The position numbers and the translations under genes were made by a program. A stretch of DNA of 64,000 nucleotides from Prevotella communis (GTDB taxonomy: Bacteria; Bacteroidota; Bacteroidia; Bacteroidales; Bacteroidaceae): the NCBI RefSeq assembly GCF_022024175.1, contig NZ_CP091794.1:3224001-3288000 (forward strand), given 5' to 3'. The notes below the pieces were generated by a model. It saw nothing but the letters and a program-made list of their open reading frames with translations, did not search any database and had not been told where the DNA came from. Below are positions 49,331 to 58,687 of the stretch, piece after piece. Positions within the stretch are counted from its first letter, which is position 1; each line of letters opens with the position of its first letter.

Positions 49331-49562
49331 CGAACTTTACTGGCACCTCCGCCTCAGCGAATATCAAGGCTCTGGTATTGCCGTTATCAATGCTGCCATA
49401 CAAAAATTCCCCGAATGCAAAGACGCATTCGAGGAACTGTTAACTCTCCAAGACTACAACAGCCTTACCGATATGAACTTAAGTGATTCTCCTTTTGTCA
49501 AGATGGCTTTGGAGTCGCAACATAAAACACATCCTTCTCCTTCTGCACAAAGCGATCTTTAA
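49331..49562 (+). pseudogene. Possible gene fragment
   Basis: A plus-strand frame reads ELYWHLRLSEYQGSGIAVIN and AAIQKFPECKDAFEELLTLQ, which looks like genuine protein sequence, but it emerges from CAGCCTTCAGACATC repeats without a start and overlaps the end of the convergent STAND gene. The spacer before it (49190-49330) contains CATCAGCCATCATACATCC repeats only. No family recognised. Confidence 0.3.
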
Positions 49563-52500
49563 CTGTCGGCACCGTATCTGGTAACTTTTCATTCACCATC
49601 CTTCTCTCATACAGATGATGGCGTAACTTGCCATGGAACTTTGACAGGATCATATCAACTACATCTTTTCTCAAATAGAAGAACTGATCCGTCTCATTGA
49701 TATAATGAACGGATACCATCTCTCCATTTAATAGATACTCCATCGAATCAATATCTAGTTCCAAGCCTACTGCCTGAGAGATTTCTTGATTCAGCAGATA
49801 TACAGTAGGATACTTGAATCTCTCTTGGCTCCAGCTAGAATAGCAATAACGCGAAAGCAACTCTGGTAGTACATGCTCGTCAGAATATTCTTCTTCTGAT
49901 TCTAAATGTCTCCAACCCATCTCACCAAAGTATCCATGATGCAAATCAAGTTCTTCATACAAGTCCATACGTGAAGTTTTTTTCTCACTTATGTCTGCAG
50001 GTATCAACTGACTAATGCCCGACATATAGATATTACTGTATTTTTCATCTATTCTTTGTTCTAAATAACCTCTCATCAACACCCAATCCTCTCGACTCTT
50101 GGGCAGCTTTGTTATAAATAACTTTTCCATCAGCCCGATGTCAGAAGTCTTGCTCCACGCTGGCAATTGACTTACATCCCTTACAAGCAGACTTTGGCTT
50201 ACAAAAGTCTTCATTACTTTGAGTTTGGGACACGTCGGGTCTATATCCAAAATATCAGAGCGGAAAGTCGATTTATACTCTCCCTTCATCTTGCCGTTTA
50301 ACATCAACCAGCCATATAGTTCCATAGTAACATACCTACCAAGCTTCTCTCCATAGCTAATACGGTATTCATAGCGATAATTAACGGTCTCATTCTCCTT
50401 CTTCTGTATTTCTGCGTAGACATCTTCATCATATCCATAGTCAAGGCATCTTTTAAGCAACATGCCATGCACCTCTTCCGACGTTAATACTGGTTTCCTC
50501 CTCCATCCATATTCTATCAACGGTCTTATATGGTACTTCTCAAAATCATAATCATATAGTGCATAGAGTCTGTACTCATCTGTAGGTATAATAGGCCATT
50601 CCTCATCCTTGTTCTTCGTCAATATACTCCTATCAAATGTTATTCCTAGGCACTTTTCCCCATAGCTAAAAAGCGTTTCCAGACCATCAAGCAAGAATAC
50701 AGGTGATGAGGTAGATTTTTCCAAATAGCACTTCAGGTAGGTAACACACTGGATCAAGATATCTTTCTCTTTAACTCTTAAGCCGATACCCACTATCACT
50801 GATACAACAGCCTCAATGATGTAAGGATCCTTATTCTTAAGCCCCTCTCCACATATCGGCAATCCTTTTTCTATATCAGATAGCACCATGAAGAATAGTT
50901 CTTCAAAGAATTTGTTTCTAAACTCCCTGTCAACAATCCCGCACAGCAACAATGCCAAAACTATCTTATCCTCTACATCATAGCGGTCCGCCCAATATTT
51001 GTCTCGGAAAATGGAAAGTGTATGGGCCAGTATTCCGTAACCGGCAAATTTGCAATTCCATAACGAGTCCATCTCTCCAATATTCATATCATTAAAGAAC
51101 GGCAAGAACAGTTTCAAATGCAGGAGATTACATTGATGATATGTTCTGTCATACAGCCTATTGCACATTCTTTCCTTGGCATCCTTACCTTTCAGTCCGC
51201 ACGCTATCAGTTTTGCAAAAGCCATTCTTCCCTTTTCTTCAAAGGCTATAATATCCAAATGATCCATGGCAGCAATAACTATTTCGTTTCGTGGCATAAG
51301 TTCAAACCACTCTTGACCATATCTCATTGGAACTAAATAGAAAAGGCTCTTAATTATATCTTCTGCTAAAGTATGGCGATTCTCGCCAAAGAATCTGTCA
51401 TACCCGTCATCAACAAACTGGCAAAACTCATCCTTATCTCTATACTTATCCACAAATGCCTTAGCAATATGATAACCTGCCACTAAGTCATATGAGAATT
51501 GGATTCTTTGTTCACCACCCACATTGTCGATCATAAAGCACATACCCTCATTAAGGAAAGCCTCTGTCTGGTCTCCGATAATCGATGCGAAATCATCAAA
51601 GAAATTCAAGCTCCGGTCTCCCCTTTCCCATATCATAATGGCCACTTTATTGAGTGCCTCTTCCAGTTTATGCTGTAATAATCGGTTAGGCTTCCCATTA
51701 ATTGTGGCAATACTCTTTACCAGCTGCTCACTATAATCTTTCATGCAGGTAGCCAGTGTATGGTCGTTCACGTCAAATTTGCCTCTACCTCGATTTGTCA
51801 CACAGAATATCTTCAACAAAAGCGGATTTGTAAACAAGCTATGCGCAGAAAGTGTATTGGGGGTTATACGGTACTTCCTGAAATATTTTGCTACTGCCAC
51901 CATCAGATTTTTACGTTCTATGCCAGGCAGTAGTATGGGGTTTTCAGTTTTATCTATACTGTTGCAGCCATATATTTCATTTAAGTATTCTGTCTTTTCT
52001 CTACAGGTCGTAATCAGTATCAAGTTATTCCTTTCTCTTATTTTTCTTCTTAATGGCGGCAACTCCTCTCTCCATCTTTTCTCATTTGGTGCTGCTTCAT
52101 TCAGTCCGTCTATCACTATTGGGAGTTTGCACTGATATAGTTCTCCGAGGTAATCTAACACGTCAAGTGTATCGTTAATAGTACTTCCTGTAGGTAATTG
52201 CAGTAACTCTATCAATTTCGATTCGCATCCATCGCAATACCTGAACTTCGACCCTGTCAATAGTATTACTGGTAGTTCTCGGCTAACCATACTTGTTGCT
52301 ACAGAACAAGCAAAGTGGGTTTTACCATGGCCTGCCTCAGCAAACACAGAGATATCTCTAATCGACATCCTGTTCAGAATATCAAGAACACTTACATTGT
52401 CATCGTTTCGTCCTTTGGTAAGAATACTCTCCAAACGGTTAATTCTCTCAACCATTTGGTTGACGCCATAGTCTATTGAACCTAAATCCTTGTTCTTCGC

Positions 52501-53445
52501 ATACAATTCCTTTAGCTCTTTATTCAGCAAATCTACCCGATTGGCTCTCTTTTCGGCATACTCACTTATCAGTTGTCTAACCGGTTCTGCATTCTCCAAG
52601 ATTTTGTCGTCCTTAGTATATGCCTTTATTTGTTCTACTACATGGTATCTATCTTCAAAATCTTCTGTGTATGCCTGTTTAAATACATCAGTCAGTTTGG
52701 GATATAACCATCCATCTTCTATAAATAGCGGTTCTTTTTTATCTTCTTCAACACGACTTACCAGCGAGTCAATCTTTTCTTGAAGCAAGTTCTTCGCCTT
52801 CTTGTTATCTACAATTACAAGAAGTGAATCCTCAAAGGTTGTTGGGGTGTGCAGATCTAAGTCAAATTTCTCCTTAAGCACCTCTAATACATCCTTTGTT
52901 ATCTCATAAAGTTGCTGTAACCCGACATATTCGCCAAAGTAATACTGGAAAATTCCATTAAACGTATTTACATCATCTAAATAGTATCCATGGAATGTTG
53001 CTCGATGCCAACTCTCAAAGTTACAGTCATTTTTATTCCCTTTGAGTTGTGTCAGCAACTTCTCCCACTGATCTTCCACAAAACTACCTGGCGTACATAC
53101 TATCCATAATTTAGTATTGGGTTGCCGTCTTAATGTTGTCTTAAAGCCTTTAACTAACTCGTCAATATGATCTGCTCCAAGGGGCGAATTATCCTCATCA
53201 CGTGCTCCCTGCCAATATTTTGCCTGCCATCCTATGACATCTCCTTTTCGGTATTTTACACCCCCATGTTTCATGGGCGTATTCAACTCGACATAGAACT
53301 CCGAACCTGGTGTGTTATAGAAATAGCTTACTGTTCCATATTGTCCAAAAATTCTTCGGGCAATATGAAAACAGAACTCCTCGAAGTTCTTCTTTCTATC
53401 TCCGGACAGTTGGTCTAATTTCCCCCAATCTATTCTAATGTTCAT
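49498..53445 (-). CDS. STAND NTPase with N-terminal Mrr-like nuclease (Avs-like)
   Basis: 1315 residues. N-terminus: PD-(D/E)xK/Mrr-like nuclease, FEEFCFHIARRIFG, GSEFYVEL and the catalytic-type GWQAKYW (residues 72-78). A coiled coil spans about 295-345. NACHT/STAND core: Walker A VFAEAGHGKTHF (368-379), Walker B LPIVIDGLNEAAP (441-453), then LILITTCREKTEY. The C-terminal 700 residues are helical and form the presumed sensor. This is the architecture of Avs-type anti-phage NTPases that recognise phage proteins and then degrade DNA (family knowledge). It overlaps the radical SAM gene by 11 bp and is the last gene of the long operon. Confidence 0.8.
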   Translation of the reverse strand: MNIRIDWGKLDQLSGDRKKNFEEFCFHIARRIFGQYGTVSYFYNTPGSEFYVELNTPMKHGGVKYRKGDVIGWQAKYWQGARDEDNSPLGADHIDELVKGFKTTLRRQPNTKLWIVCTPGSFVEDQWEKLLTQLKGNKNDCNFESWHRATFHGYYLDDVNTFNGIFQYYFGEYVGLQQLYEITKDVLEVLKEKFDLDLHTPTTFEDSLLVIVDNKKAKNLLQEKIDSLVSRVEEDKKEPLFIEDGWLYPKLTDVFKQAYTEDFEDRYHVVEQIKAYTKDDKILENAEPVRQLISEYAEKRANRVDLLNKELKELYAKNKDLGSIDYGVNQMVERINRLESILTKGRNDDNVSVLDILNRMSIRDISVFAEAGHGKTHFACSVATSMVSRELPVILLTGSKFRYCDGCESKLIELLQLPTGSTINDTLDVLDYLGELYQCKLPIVIDGLNEAAPNEKRWREELPPLRRKIRERNNLILITTCREKTEYLNEIYGCNSIDKTENPILLPGIERKNLMVAVAKYFRKYRITPNTLSAHSLFTNPLLLKIFCVTNRGRGKFDVNDHTLATCMKDYSEQLVKSIATINGKPNRLLQHKLEEALNKVAIMIWERGDRSLNFFDDFASIIGDQTEAFLNEGMCFMIDNVGGEQRIQFSYDLVAGYHIAKAFVDKYRDKDEFCQFVDDGYDRFFGENRHTLAEDIIKSLFYLVPMRYGQEWFELMPRNEIVIAAMDHLDIIAFEEKGRMAFAKLIACGLKGKDAKERMCNRLYDRTYHQCNLLHLKLFLPFFNDMNIGEMDSLWNCKFAGYGILAHTLSIFRDKYWADRYDVEDKIVLALLLCGIVDREFRNKFFEELFFMVLSDIEKGLPICGEGLKNKDPYIIEAVVSVIVGIGLRVKEKDILIQCVTYLKCYLEKSTSSPVFLLDGLETLFSYGEKCLGITFDRSILTKNKDEEWPIIPTDEYRLYALYDYDFEKYHIRPLIEYGWRRKPVLTSEEVHGMLLKRCLDYGYDEDVYAEIQKKENETVNYRYEYRISYGEKLGRYVTMELYGWLMLNGKMKGEYKSTFRSDILDIDPTCPKLKVMKTFVSQSLLVRDVSQLPAWSKTSDIGLMEKLFITKLPKSREDWVLMRGYLEQRIDEKYSNIYMSGISQLIPADISEKKTSRMDLYEELDLHHGYFGEMGWRHLESEEEYSDEHVLPELLSRYCYSSWSQERFKYPTVYLLNQEISQAVGLELDIDSMEYLLNGEMVSVHYINETDQFFYLRKDVVDMILSKFHGKLRHHLYERRMVNEKLPDTVPTVKDRFVQKEKDVFYVATPKPS

Positions 53446-54460
53446 AACACACAGTTACTTCTGGGTAATAAGGGCAGCATCCTCGGCACAGGTCGTGTGC
53501 CTTACAATCTGACACTACACATTTATTGGCGTTTTCCTGTCTGAACACTTCAAATTTGTTCAGCCATATATCATAAAAATCATATTCAGTCAGGTTATAG
53601 GCATCTCTTCCTCCGCCAAACGAGCATGGAGAGACATTCATCTGATGGTCAATATAGACCGAGAAGAAACCACCTTCACAACTATCAACTAAAGCCGCGT
53701 TAACCACAGCATTTCGTAGCAACATGGGCACAAAACAAGCATCAAATCCTATCTTGGTCCGTTTTACATTCTTATTTCCAATAGCTTGCACAAAACTATT
53801 TATCTTTTCTCCTTTTCGTATAACATCTGTACTAGCTGCTCTACCTGCAGGTTTATAGGTCAAAAAGATAATGGCATTAACATCCCTGAATTTCTCATGA
53901 TGGTTTCCATTGACGATTTCAATTGCCTCATCAATATTCTTTGATGACAGCACATAATGAACATTGGCTTCAATGCCATGCTTGGATAAAAGAGCTAACT
54001 TCTCCTGTTGTATATCATCAACTGTAATAGCCGATATGGCAACAGCACCCACTTTTCCTTTTATCCCCTTACATATATCATCTGTAAGGTGGATTCCGTT
54101 AGTCGTAAAGTTAGGCACAATGCCTCTTTTCACAGTCTCATCTATAATGGTTTGGAACTCGGGGTGCTCCAGTGGTTCGCCACCACCTAATGCTACCTGA
54201 AATACATTTCCATATTTGGGATGATTCATAGCATCCAACACATGGCAATAGTCCTCCGTACTCATCCATTCTTGATTATTTCCACTATTCCGATAACAGA
54301 ATGAGCAGCCTTTTGTACAGTGATTAGAGATGGATATATCAGCTAATTCCGGTACGGGTGCAAACGATGGATTATCGTTAACACTTTTACCCCACCTCAT
54401 GGTAATCCCCGTTGTCTTATCAGCCAAGAAGTGATAATCGCCAATGTATCTTTTTATCAT
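53435..54460 (-). CDS. Radical SAM enzyme with C-terminal extra Fe-S cysteines (SPASM-like)
   Basis: 341 residues. The 4Fe-4S/SAM motif CTKGCSFC gives Cys48, Cys52 and Cys55; GGGEPLEHPEF is the next conserved block. The C-terminus is cysteine-rich (VSPCSFGGG, CVVSDCKAHDLCRGCCPYYP), the SPASM/twitch pattern found in enzymes that modify ribosomally made peptides or proteins. Its ATG overlaps the stop of the 134-residue gene by one base (TGATG), indicating that the two products are made in step, and it overlaps the Mrr-STAND gene downstream by 11 bp. Target unknown; the adjacent small protein is the obvious candidate. Confidence 0.85.
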   Translation of the reverse strand: MIKRYIGDYHFLADKTTGITMRWGKSVNDNPSFAPVPELADISISNHCTKGCSFCYRNSGNNQEWMSTEDYCHVLDAMNHPKYGNVFQVALGGGEPLEHPEFQTIIDETVKRGIVPNFTTNGIHLTDDICKGIKGKVGAVAISAITVDDIQQEKLALLSKHGIEANVHYVLSSKNIDEAIEIVNGNHHEKFRDVNAIIFLTYKPAGRAASTDVIRKGEKINSFVQAIGNKNVKRTKIGFDACFVPMLLRNAVVNAALVDSCEGGFFSVYIDHQMNVSPCSFGGGRDAYNLTEYDFYDIWLNKFEVFRQENANKCVVSDCKAHDLCRGCCPYYPEVTVCYEH

Positions 54461-54864
54461 CAGTACTGTTCAACTTGTGTTGCGCCGAAGCCTGGCAACA
54501 TGGTACTTATTTTCTTTTCATAAATCATTTCCCCACGAATATAATTAAACAAATCCTCTTCATCCATCAGCAGAGGGTCTGTATTATCGCCATTTTCTTC
54601 AAGAATCTGCTTCGTGATACATGTGCCGTCATCATCTGCGAACTCCATCAAATATGAATATATTTCGTGATTATGTAGATAGTTCACAGTTCCCTTCTCA
54701 AGCAAAAGATCCCTTAATGCCCGAGCCATTCTTAGTGCGCCTTGAGTCAAAGACGACTCTGACCTCTCATAATTATGTATGAAGGTATTCACAATACCCA
54801 CATCCATTGTAACAATAAAGCTCACTGAGCTGCTATTCGTTACGAAACCTGTTCTTATCTTCAT
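54460..54864 (-). CDS. 134-residue protein with FVTNSSS-type leader
   Basis: Begins MKIRTGFVTNSSSVSFIV. This MKIRTGFVSNSSSSSF-like start is a recurring N-terminal motif of otherwise unrelated small bacterial proteins often found beside radical SAM genes (my recollection, not a search result), and it resembles a leader or recognition sequence. The remainder is acidic (SYLMEFADDDGT, EENGDNTDPLLMDEEDL) and ends MLPGFGATQVEQY. One-base overlap with the radical SAM gene makes it a likely substrate or partner. No further domain recognised. Confidence 0.7.
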   Translation of the reverse strand: MKIRTGFVTNSSSVSFIVTMDVGIVNTFIHNYERSESSLTQGALRMARALRDLLLEKGTVNYLHNHEIYSYLMEFADDDGTCITKQILEENGDNTDPLLMDEEDLFNYIRGEMIYEKKISTMLPGFGATQVEQY

Positions 54865-54886
54865 AATTTATACTGTTTTTTCTTGA

Positions 54887-57800
54887 TCACTCCTCTTCAT
54901 CATTCAGCGTCCAATTACTGTTTGGCAGTCTACCGGGAAGCATAATGCTCTCCTCAAATTTCTTGGACCGATCTCTACAATTCTGTAAATGCCTTATTTC
55001 TAGTTCAGCCCACGAACTAACATCTCGGTTTTGATGCTTCGTCAGTGGCTCAATCAATTTCACCCTACTATCATAAATCGTCACTGGGCCTGCAAAAGTA
55101 CCAAGTTTGTCGCTTAATGCAGTCCGCACCATTTTATCGCTCCCATAATCATCAATGAGGCTCAGCACTGGTTCCGACAAGCCATTATCCCCTAATAGTG
55201 GTGCCAGTGCCATCAGCCTATATGGTCCAACTTCAACATGTTGCCTACACCACTCCATAAGTTTAGGAAGGTTTTCATTTCGGAATATTATAGCGGGGAA
55301 TTGGTTGCGAATACTGCTAAACCCAAAAATAAAGTAAAACTTCACAAAGTTCCTCTCATCTTCTTCCGCCGACATCAGGCTGGACATTTCAAGCCATGCT
55401 ATATCAAAATATTTATCAAACAACACCTGTAAAGCCCTCTCAACCTCATATTTTACAGAAGTCTCGCCCGATGTTATGATGTAGTTAAAAATCCCTTTTG
55501 CAACCACTTTGGCCAAATCTTCCCTTCTATTGTTCGAAAGTAGTGTTATTACAATGTGCGAATAGTGATTGTTCGAGATAAGGGTTGATACAGCATCTGC
55601 CCGTATTATCATTTCGCTTTCAAATAGGCTGTCCAGCTCTGGATGTTTTTCATATCCGCCCAGATACTGCGACATAACCATATGAAGAACCATCTCAAAT
55701 GAATCTGGCAGTTTCAAAACCCTTTCAAGGAAACCTACTGCCTCTGGTGTTGAAAGTCTATCTATCCTCGAAAAGCTCCAGAACGTAATAAAGTAGTCTT
55801 TGGCAACTACTCCCTGCTCAACCAACTCAAATAGTCTGTCCATATAGGGATGGTCAAAGGGATAGTTCCTGATGGCTATTAGCGAGAATAGCAGCCACTG
55901 CTTTCCTTTTTCATATGTCAGAAGAACAATCTTGGCAAACACATCTTCATCCACTTCTTTAACGTAATAGACAAATATGCTGTTCGCCCTTCCTTCCAGA
56001 ACATCTATTGATTCTGATGCAAATTGTATTTGTTCCTCTGGTGTATTAAGTGTCGCTAGTTTCGTGGCAAAGGCTTGCGGAAGAAAAGTCAGGCTGTTAT
56101 ATATACCTTTCAGTGTTTCAGAGTCATATAGTTTCTTTTCTGCCATTTCCTCTGCCAGTGCTTCGTATTTCTCATCTACCACCTTGCGGTGCTCATCTTC
56201 CGACATTCCCCAATAGTCATTACTCTCATAATTCTCCACTCTGGCAAAACGTGACACAAAATCATTTTTTGTCAAAGCATTAATCAACTTCTCTATCCTT
56301 TGTAGGTGCTGTTCATTGTTTTGAGTCTCTTCATCTCTTCTTGCATAATGAAGCACCTTCAACAAATCGTCCCATTGATAATTTAGCATAGCTGCCACCT
56401 TTTCCACTCTTGGCATGATAATGTCAAACATATCAAAAGAATTCAAGGCTCGGAAGTTCGTAGCCAGCATTTTTATACACTCTTCCTTATAAAGGGTATC
56501 ACCATCTATTTCCTGTTCCAACAAATCCAAACATCCCTTAATATATTCTTCATCCTCCCCTTCATTACGGGGTTCGTAGAATGGGTATTTCTGTTTTCCA
56601 ATCGTCACTTCGCCTCCATAGTGTATAAAGTCTGTTGTCCGAAGTGCCCTGTCTATAGATTTCATTATAACAGGTTTCGTCTCCACGCTATTATATTCAG
56701 ATCTTAAGAAAGACAACCTATCTGCCAACGATACAGAAGTCGATGGCAAACGGACTGGGAACAGAGAGGAAAACTGTCCCGTAGCGTTGTTTGACACATG
56801 CTCCACTTCCGAGCACCCTAACAGCAACAAGAGCTTAGCAGCTTTTGAAAATGTTTCGGGTTTATAGCATAACTTTGTAAGTGTCCATACTATCTCCCTG
56901 CGCCCTTCTCTTAGTTTCTTTAACTCTTCTAAACCTAATACGCATAACGACTCGTATAGGCTATCACATATTGCGTCCGGTACAATTTCTACGAGTGAAC
57001 GATATATTTTTGATCCTACTCTGGTGTTAATTATTTCTTTTTGGGTTAATAATCTTCCCGGCTTCAGCATTTCCTCGAACAACCCTTTTACTCTGTTGTT
57101 GCCCTCTAAGTTGCTTATCATTTCGAAGAAAGGCGGTATTAAGTTGCCTGCCATTCCAACTTTCCCAAGCGTTAAAATAATATTCTCCAACTGCGTAGCA
57201 CTGCACTTTGCAAACCATTCATTCGTCAGTAGCCTGGTTATCGCTGGCGAGCGAAAACGAACATACACGCCAACTCGTTGCATCAGTCTGCGTTCAAGAT
57301 ACTGCCTTATCAAGTTATCGAACTTATTAATAATTACAGTATCATCGCCATTCAGCCCTGTTATGTTTTTATTACGTGCAATTACTTCTATCTCTTTATG
57401 AGCATCGCCTTCATATCCAAGGTTCGAAAACAAGGATAGCGTTTCGGCAATTATCCTCTCGTCGCTCCCTTCATATGCTGAAAGAAGGTTTGCAATTAGT
57501 TTTTCATTATTAAAATCACGTATATCTCCACTCTTTATCACACCATCTATTGCCTGCACTGCCATATACGGATTCCCGCTGGCAAGCTCCTTTATTTGGA
57601 CACTTACTTCATCTTGTTTACCATAGAGGTTTGCTATGATAGCATCTACCACGTCTTCGTATGCGCATTCAAATATGGAAACATAGTAATCAGTGTCTAT
57701 CCTCTTTTCTGCGACATCCTCAAAAATTGCATATACTCTATTCTTGGCATTTTTCCGTTTGTAAGTCTTCAAAATCTTCTCAAACAGGTTATTGTCACAA

Positions 57801-58681
57801 TTATCAAGAATTAGGATAGCAGATATTTGCTTTTCAAAAATACTTGTGGTAGTTTTAACGACTCGGTCATTTGATGCGAGGAGGCAGTCACAATACAACT
57901 TTGGAACTTCCGTTGTTTCTGCAAGGATTGTTTCAAGGACAAGTCTTGTTTTACCAACGCCATTCAAACCAAGTATCCTCAGTATACCATTATTATCAGA
58001 GATTGCTTGCTTAATGTTTATAAGGTTCTCGTTAAAAATAAATTTCTTCTGAAACCCTAATTCTTCTGCCACCTGTTCACAATCTTCATACGGCAAGAAT
58101 TCTTCATGGATATGCTTCAGGGCTGCCTTTGCTGACTTACGGATTGCCCCCTTAAGGTCATCTACCAGCTCTTTTTCGACTTTCTCTAAATTTGGAGCAT
58201 TGTTGGCAGTTAAACAAAAGGTAATAGGCCTACGTTTATGGCGTATATCTATCGGACGCAAATAATCGTTCTTGCTAACATTACCAAAAACGGTATTGGC
58301 GACATGAATCACCTGCTTAGAATCTAAATGTCCATCTGCCCTGCCCAGCTCATACATCACGTTCTCGTTGGGGCGCTCTCTTAAATCAGGTTTTTGGTTA
58401 ACCCATTTCTGTATATTGTTGAACTTCTTATCCACAGAAATATCCGCAATAAAGATGTGACACTCGTCATTTCTTTTTAGACAAGTAGCTATCATATCAG
58501 GAGTTCCAGGTTCCCCTCCAGTTCCTTGCTTGACTTCAAAGACAACATCTTTTAGGTCTCCTTTCCCCTGTATCTCATTAACAGCCTTGTTAATACACGA
58601 CAAAATAAACTCTTTATTATTGAGTTTATCAGTCTTTGATGACGACTGCCAAGAGAAAAAAATCTTCAATACGTTTTTCAT
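54887..58681 (-). CDS. STAND NTPase with N-terminal TIR-like effector domain
   Basis: 1264 residues. N-terminus: IFFSWQSSS (residues 8-14 region), GTGGEPGTPDMI and PNENVMYELGRADG (Glu111), the TIR-like 'SWQSD...PNPNVxxELG' domain that in related defence proteins cleaves NAD or nucleotides. P-loop core: Walker A GLNGVGKTRLV (238-248), Walker B AILILDNCD (288-296). The following 900 residues are helical and repeat-like, the presumed sensor. It is 6 bp after the DUF1848 gene and 22 bp before the FVTNSSS gene. TIR-STAND proteins act in abortive anti-phage defence (family knowledge); the trigger here is unknown. Confidence 0.78.
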   Translation of the reverse strand: MKNVLKIFFSWQSSSKTDKLNNKEFILSCINKAVNEIQGKGDLKDVVFEVKQGTGGEPGTPDMIATCLKRNDECHIFIADISVDKKFNNIQKWVNQKPDLRERPNENVMYELGRADGHLDSKQVIHVANTVFGNVSKNDYLRPIDIRHKRRPITFCLTANNAPNLEKVEKELVDDLKGAIRKSAKAALKHIHEEFLPYEDCEQVAEELGFQKKFIFNENLINIKQAISDNNGILRILGLNGVGKTRLVLETILAETTEVPKLYCDCLLASNDRVVKTTTSIFEKQISAILILDNCDNNLFEKILKTYKRKNAKNRVYAIFEDVAEKRIDTDYYVSIFECAYEDVVDAIIANLYGKQDEVSVQIKELASGNPYMAVQAIDGVIKSGDIRDFNNEKLIANLLSAYEGSDERIIAETLSLFSNLGYEGDAHKEIEVIARNKNITGLNGDDTVIINKFDNLIRQYLERRLMQRVGVYVRFRSPAITRLLTNEWFAKCSATQLENIILTLGKVGMAGNLIPPFFEMISNLEGNNRVKGLFEEMLKPGRLLTQKEIINTRVGSKIYRSLVEIVPDAICDSLYESLCVLGLEELKKLREGRREIVWTLTKLCYKPETFSKAAKLLLLLGCSEVEHVSNNATGQFSSLFPVRLPSTSVSLADRLSFLRSEYNSVETKPVIMKSIDRALRTTDFIHYGGEVTIGKQKYPFYEPRNEGEDEEYIKGCLDLLEQEIDGDTLYKEECIKMLATNFRALNSFDMFDIIMPRVEKVAAMLNYQWDDLLKVLHYARRDEETQNNEQHLQRIEKLINALTKNDFVSRFARVENYESNDYWGMSEDEHRKVVDEKYEALAEEMAEKKLYDSETLKGIYNSLTFLPQAFATKLATLNTPEEQIQFASESIDVLEGRANSIFVYYVKEVDEDVFAKIVLLTYEKGKQWLLFSLIAIRNYPFDHPYMDRLFELVEQGVVAKDYFITFWSFSRIDRLSTPEAVGFLERVLKLPDSFEMVLHMVMSQYLGGYEKHPELDSLFESEMIIRADAVSTLISNNHYSHIVITLLSNNRREDLAKVVAKGIFNYIITSGETSVKYEVERALQVLFDKYFDIAWLEMSSLMSAEEDERNFVKFYFIFGFSSIRNQFPAIIFRNENLPKLMEWCRQHVEVGPYRLMALAPLLGDNGLSEPVLSLIDDYGSDKMVRTALSDKLGTFAGPVTIYDSRVKLIEPLTKHQNRDVSSWAELEIRHLQNCRDRSKKFEESIMLPGRLPNSNWTLNDEEE

Positions 58682-58687
58682 ACCCCT

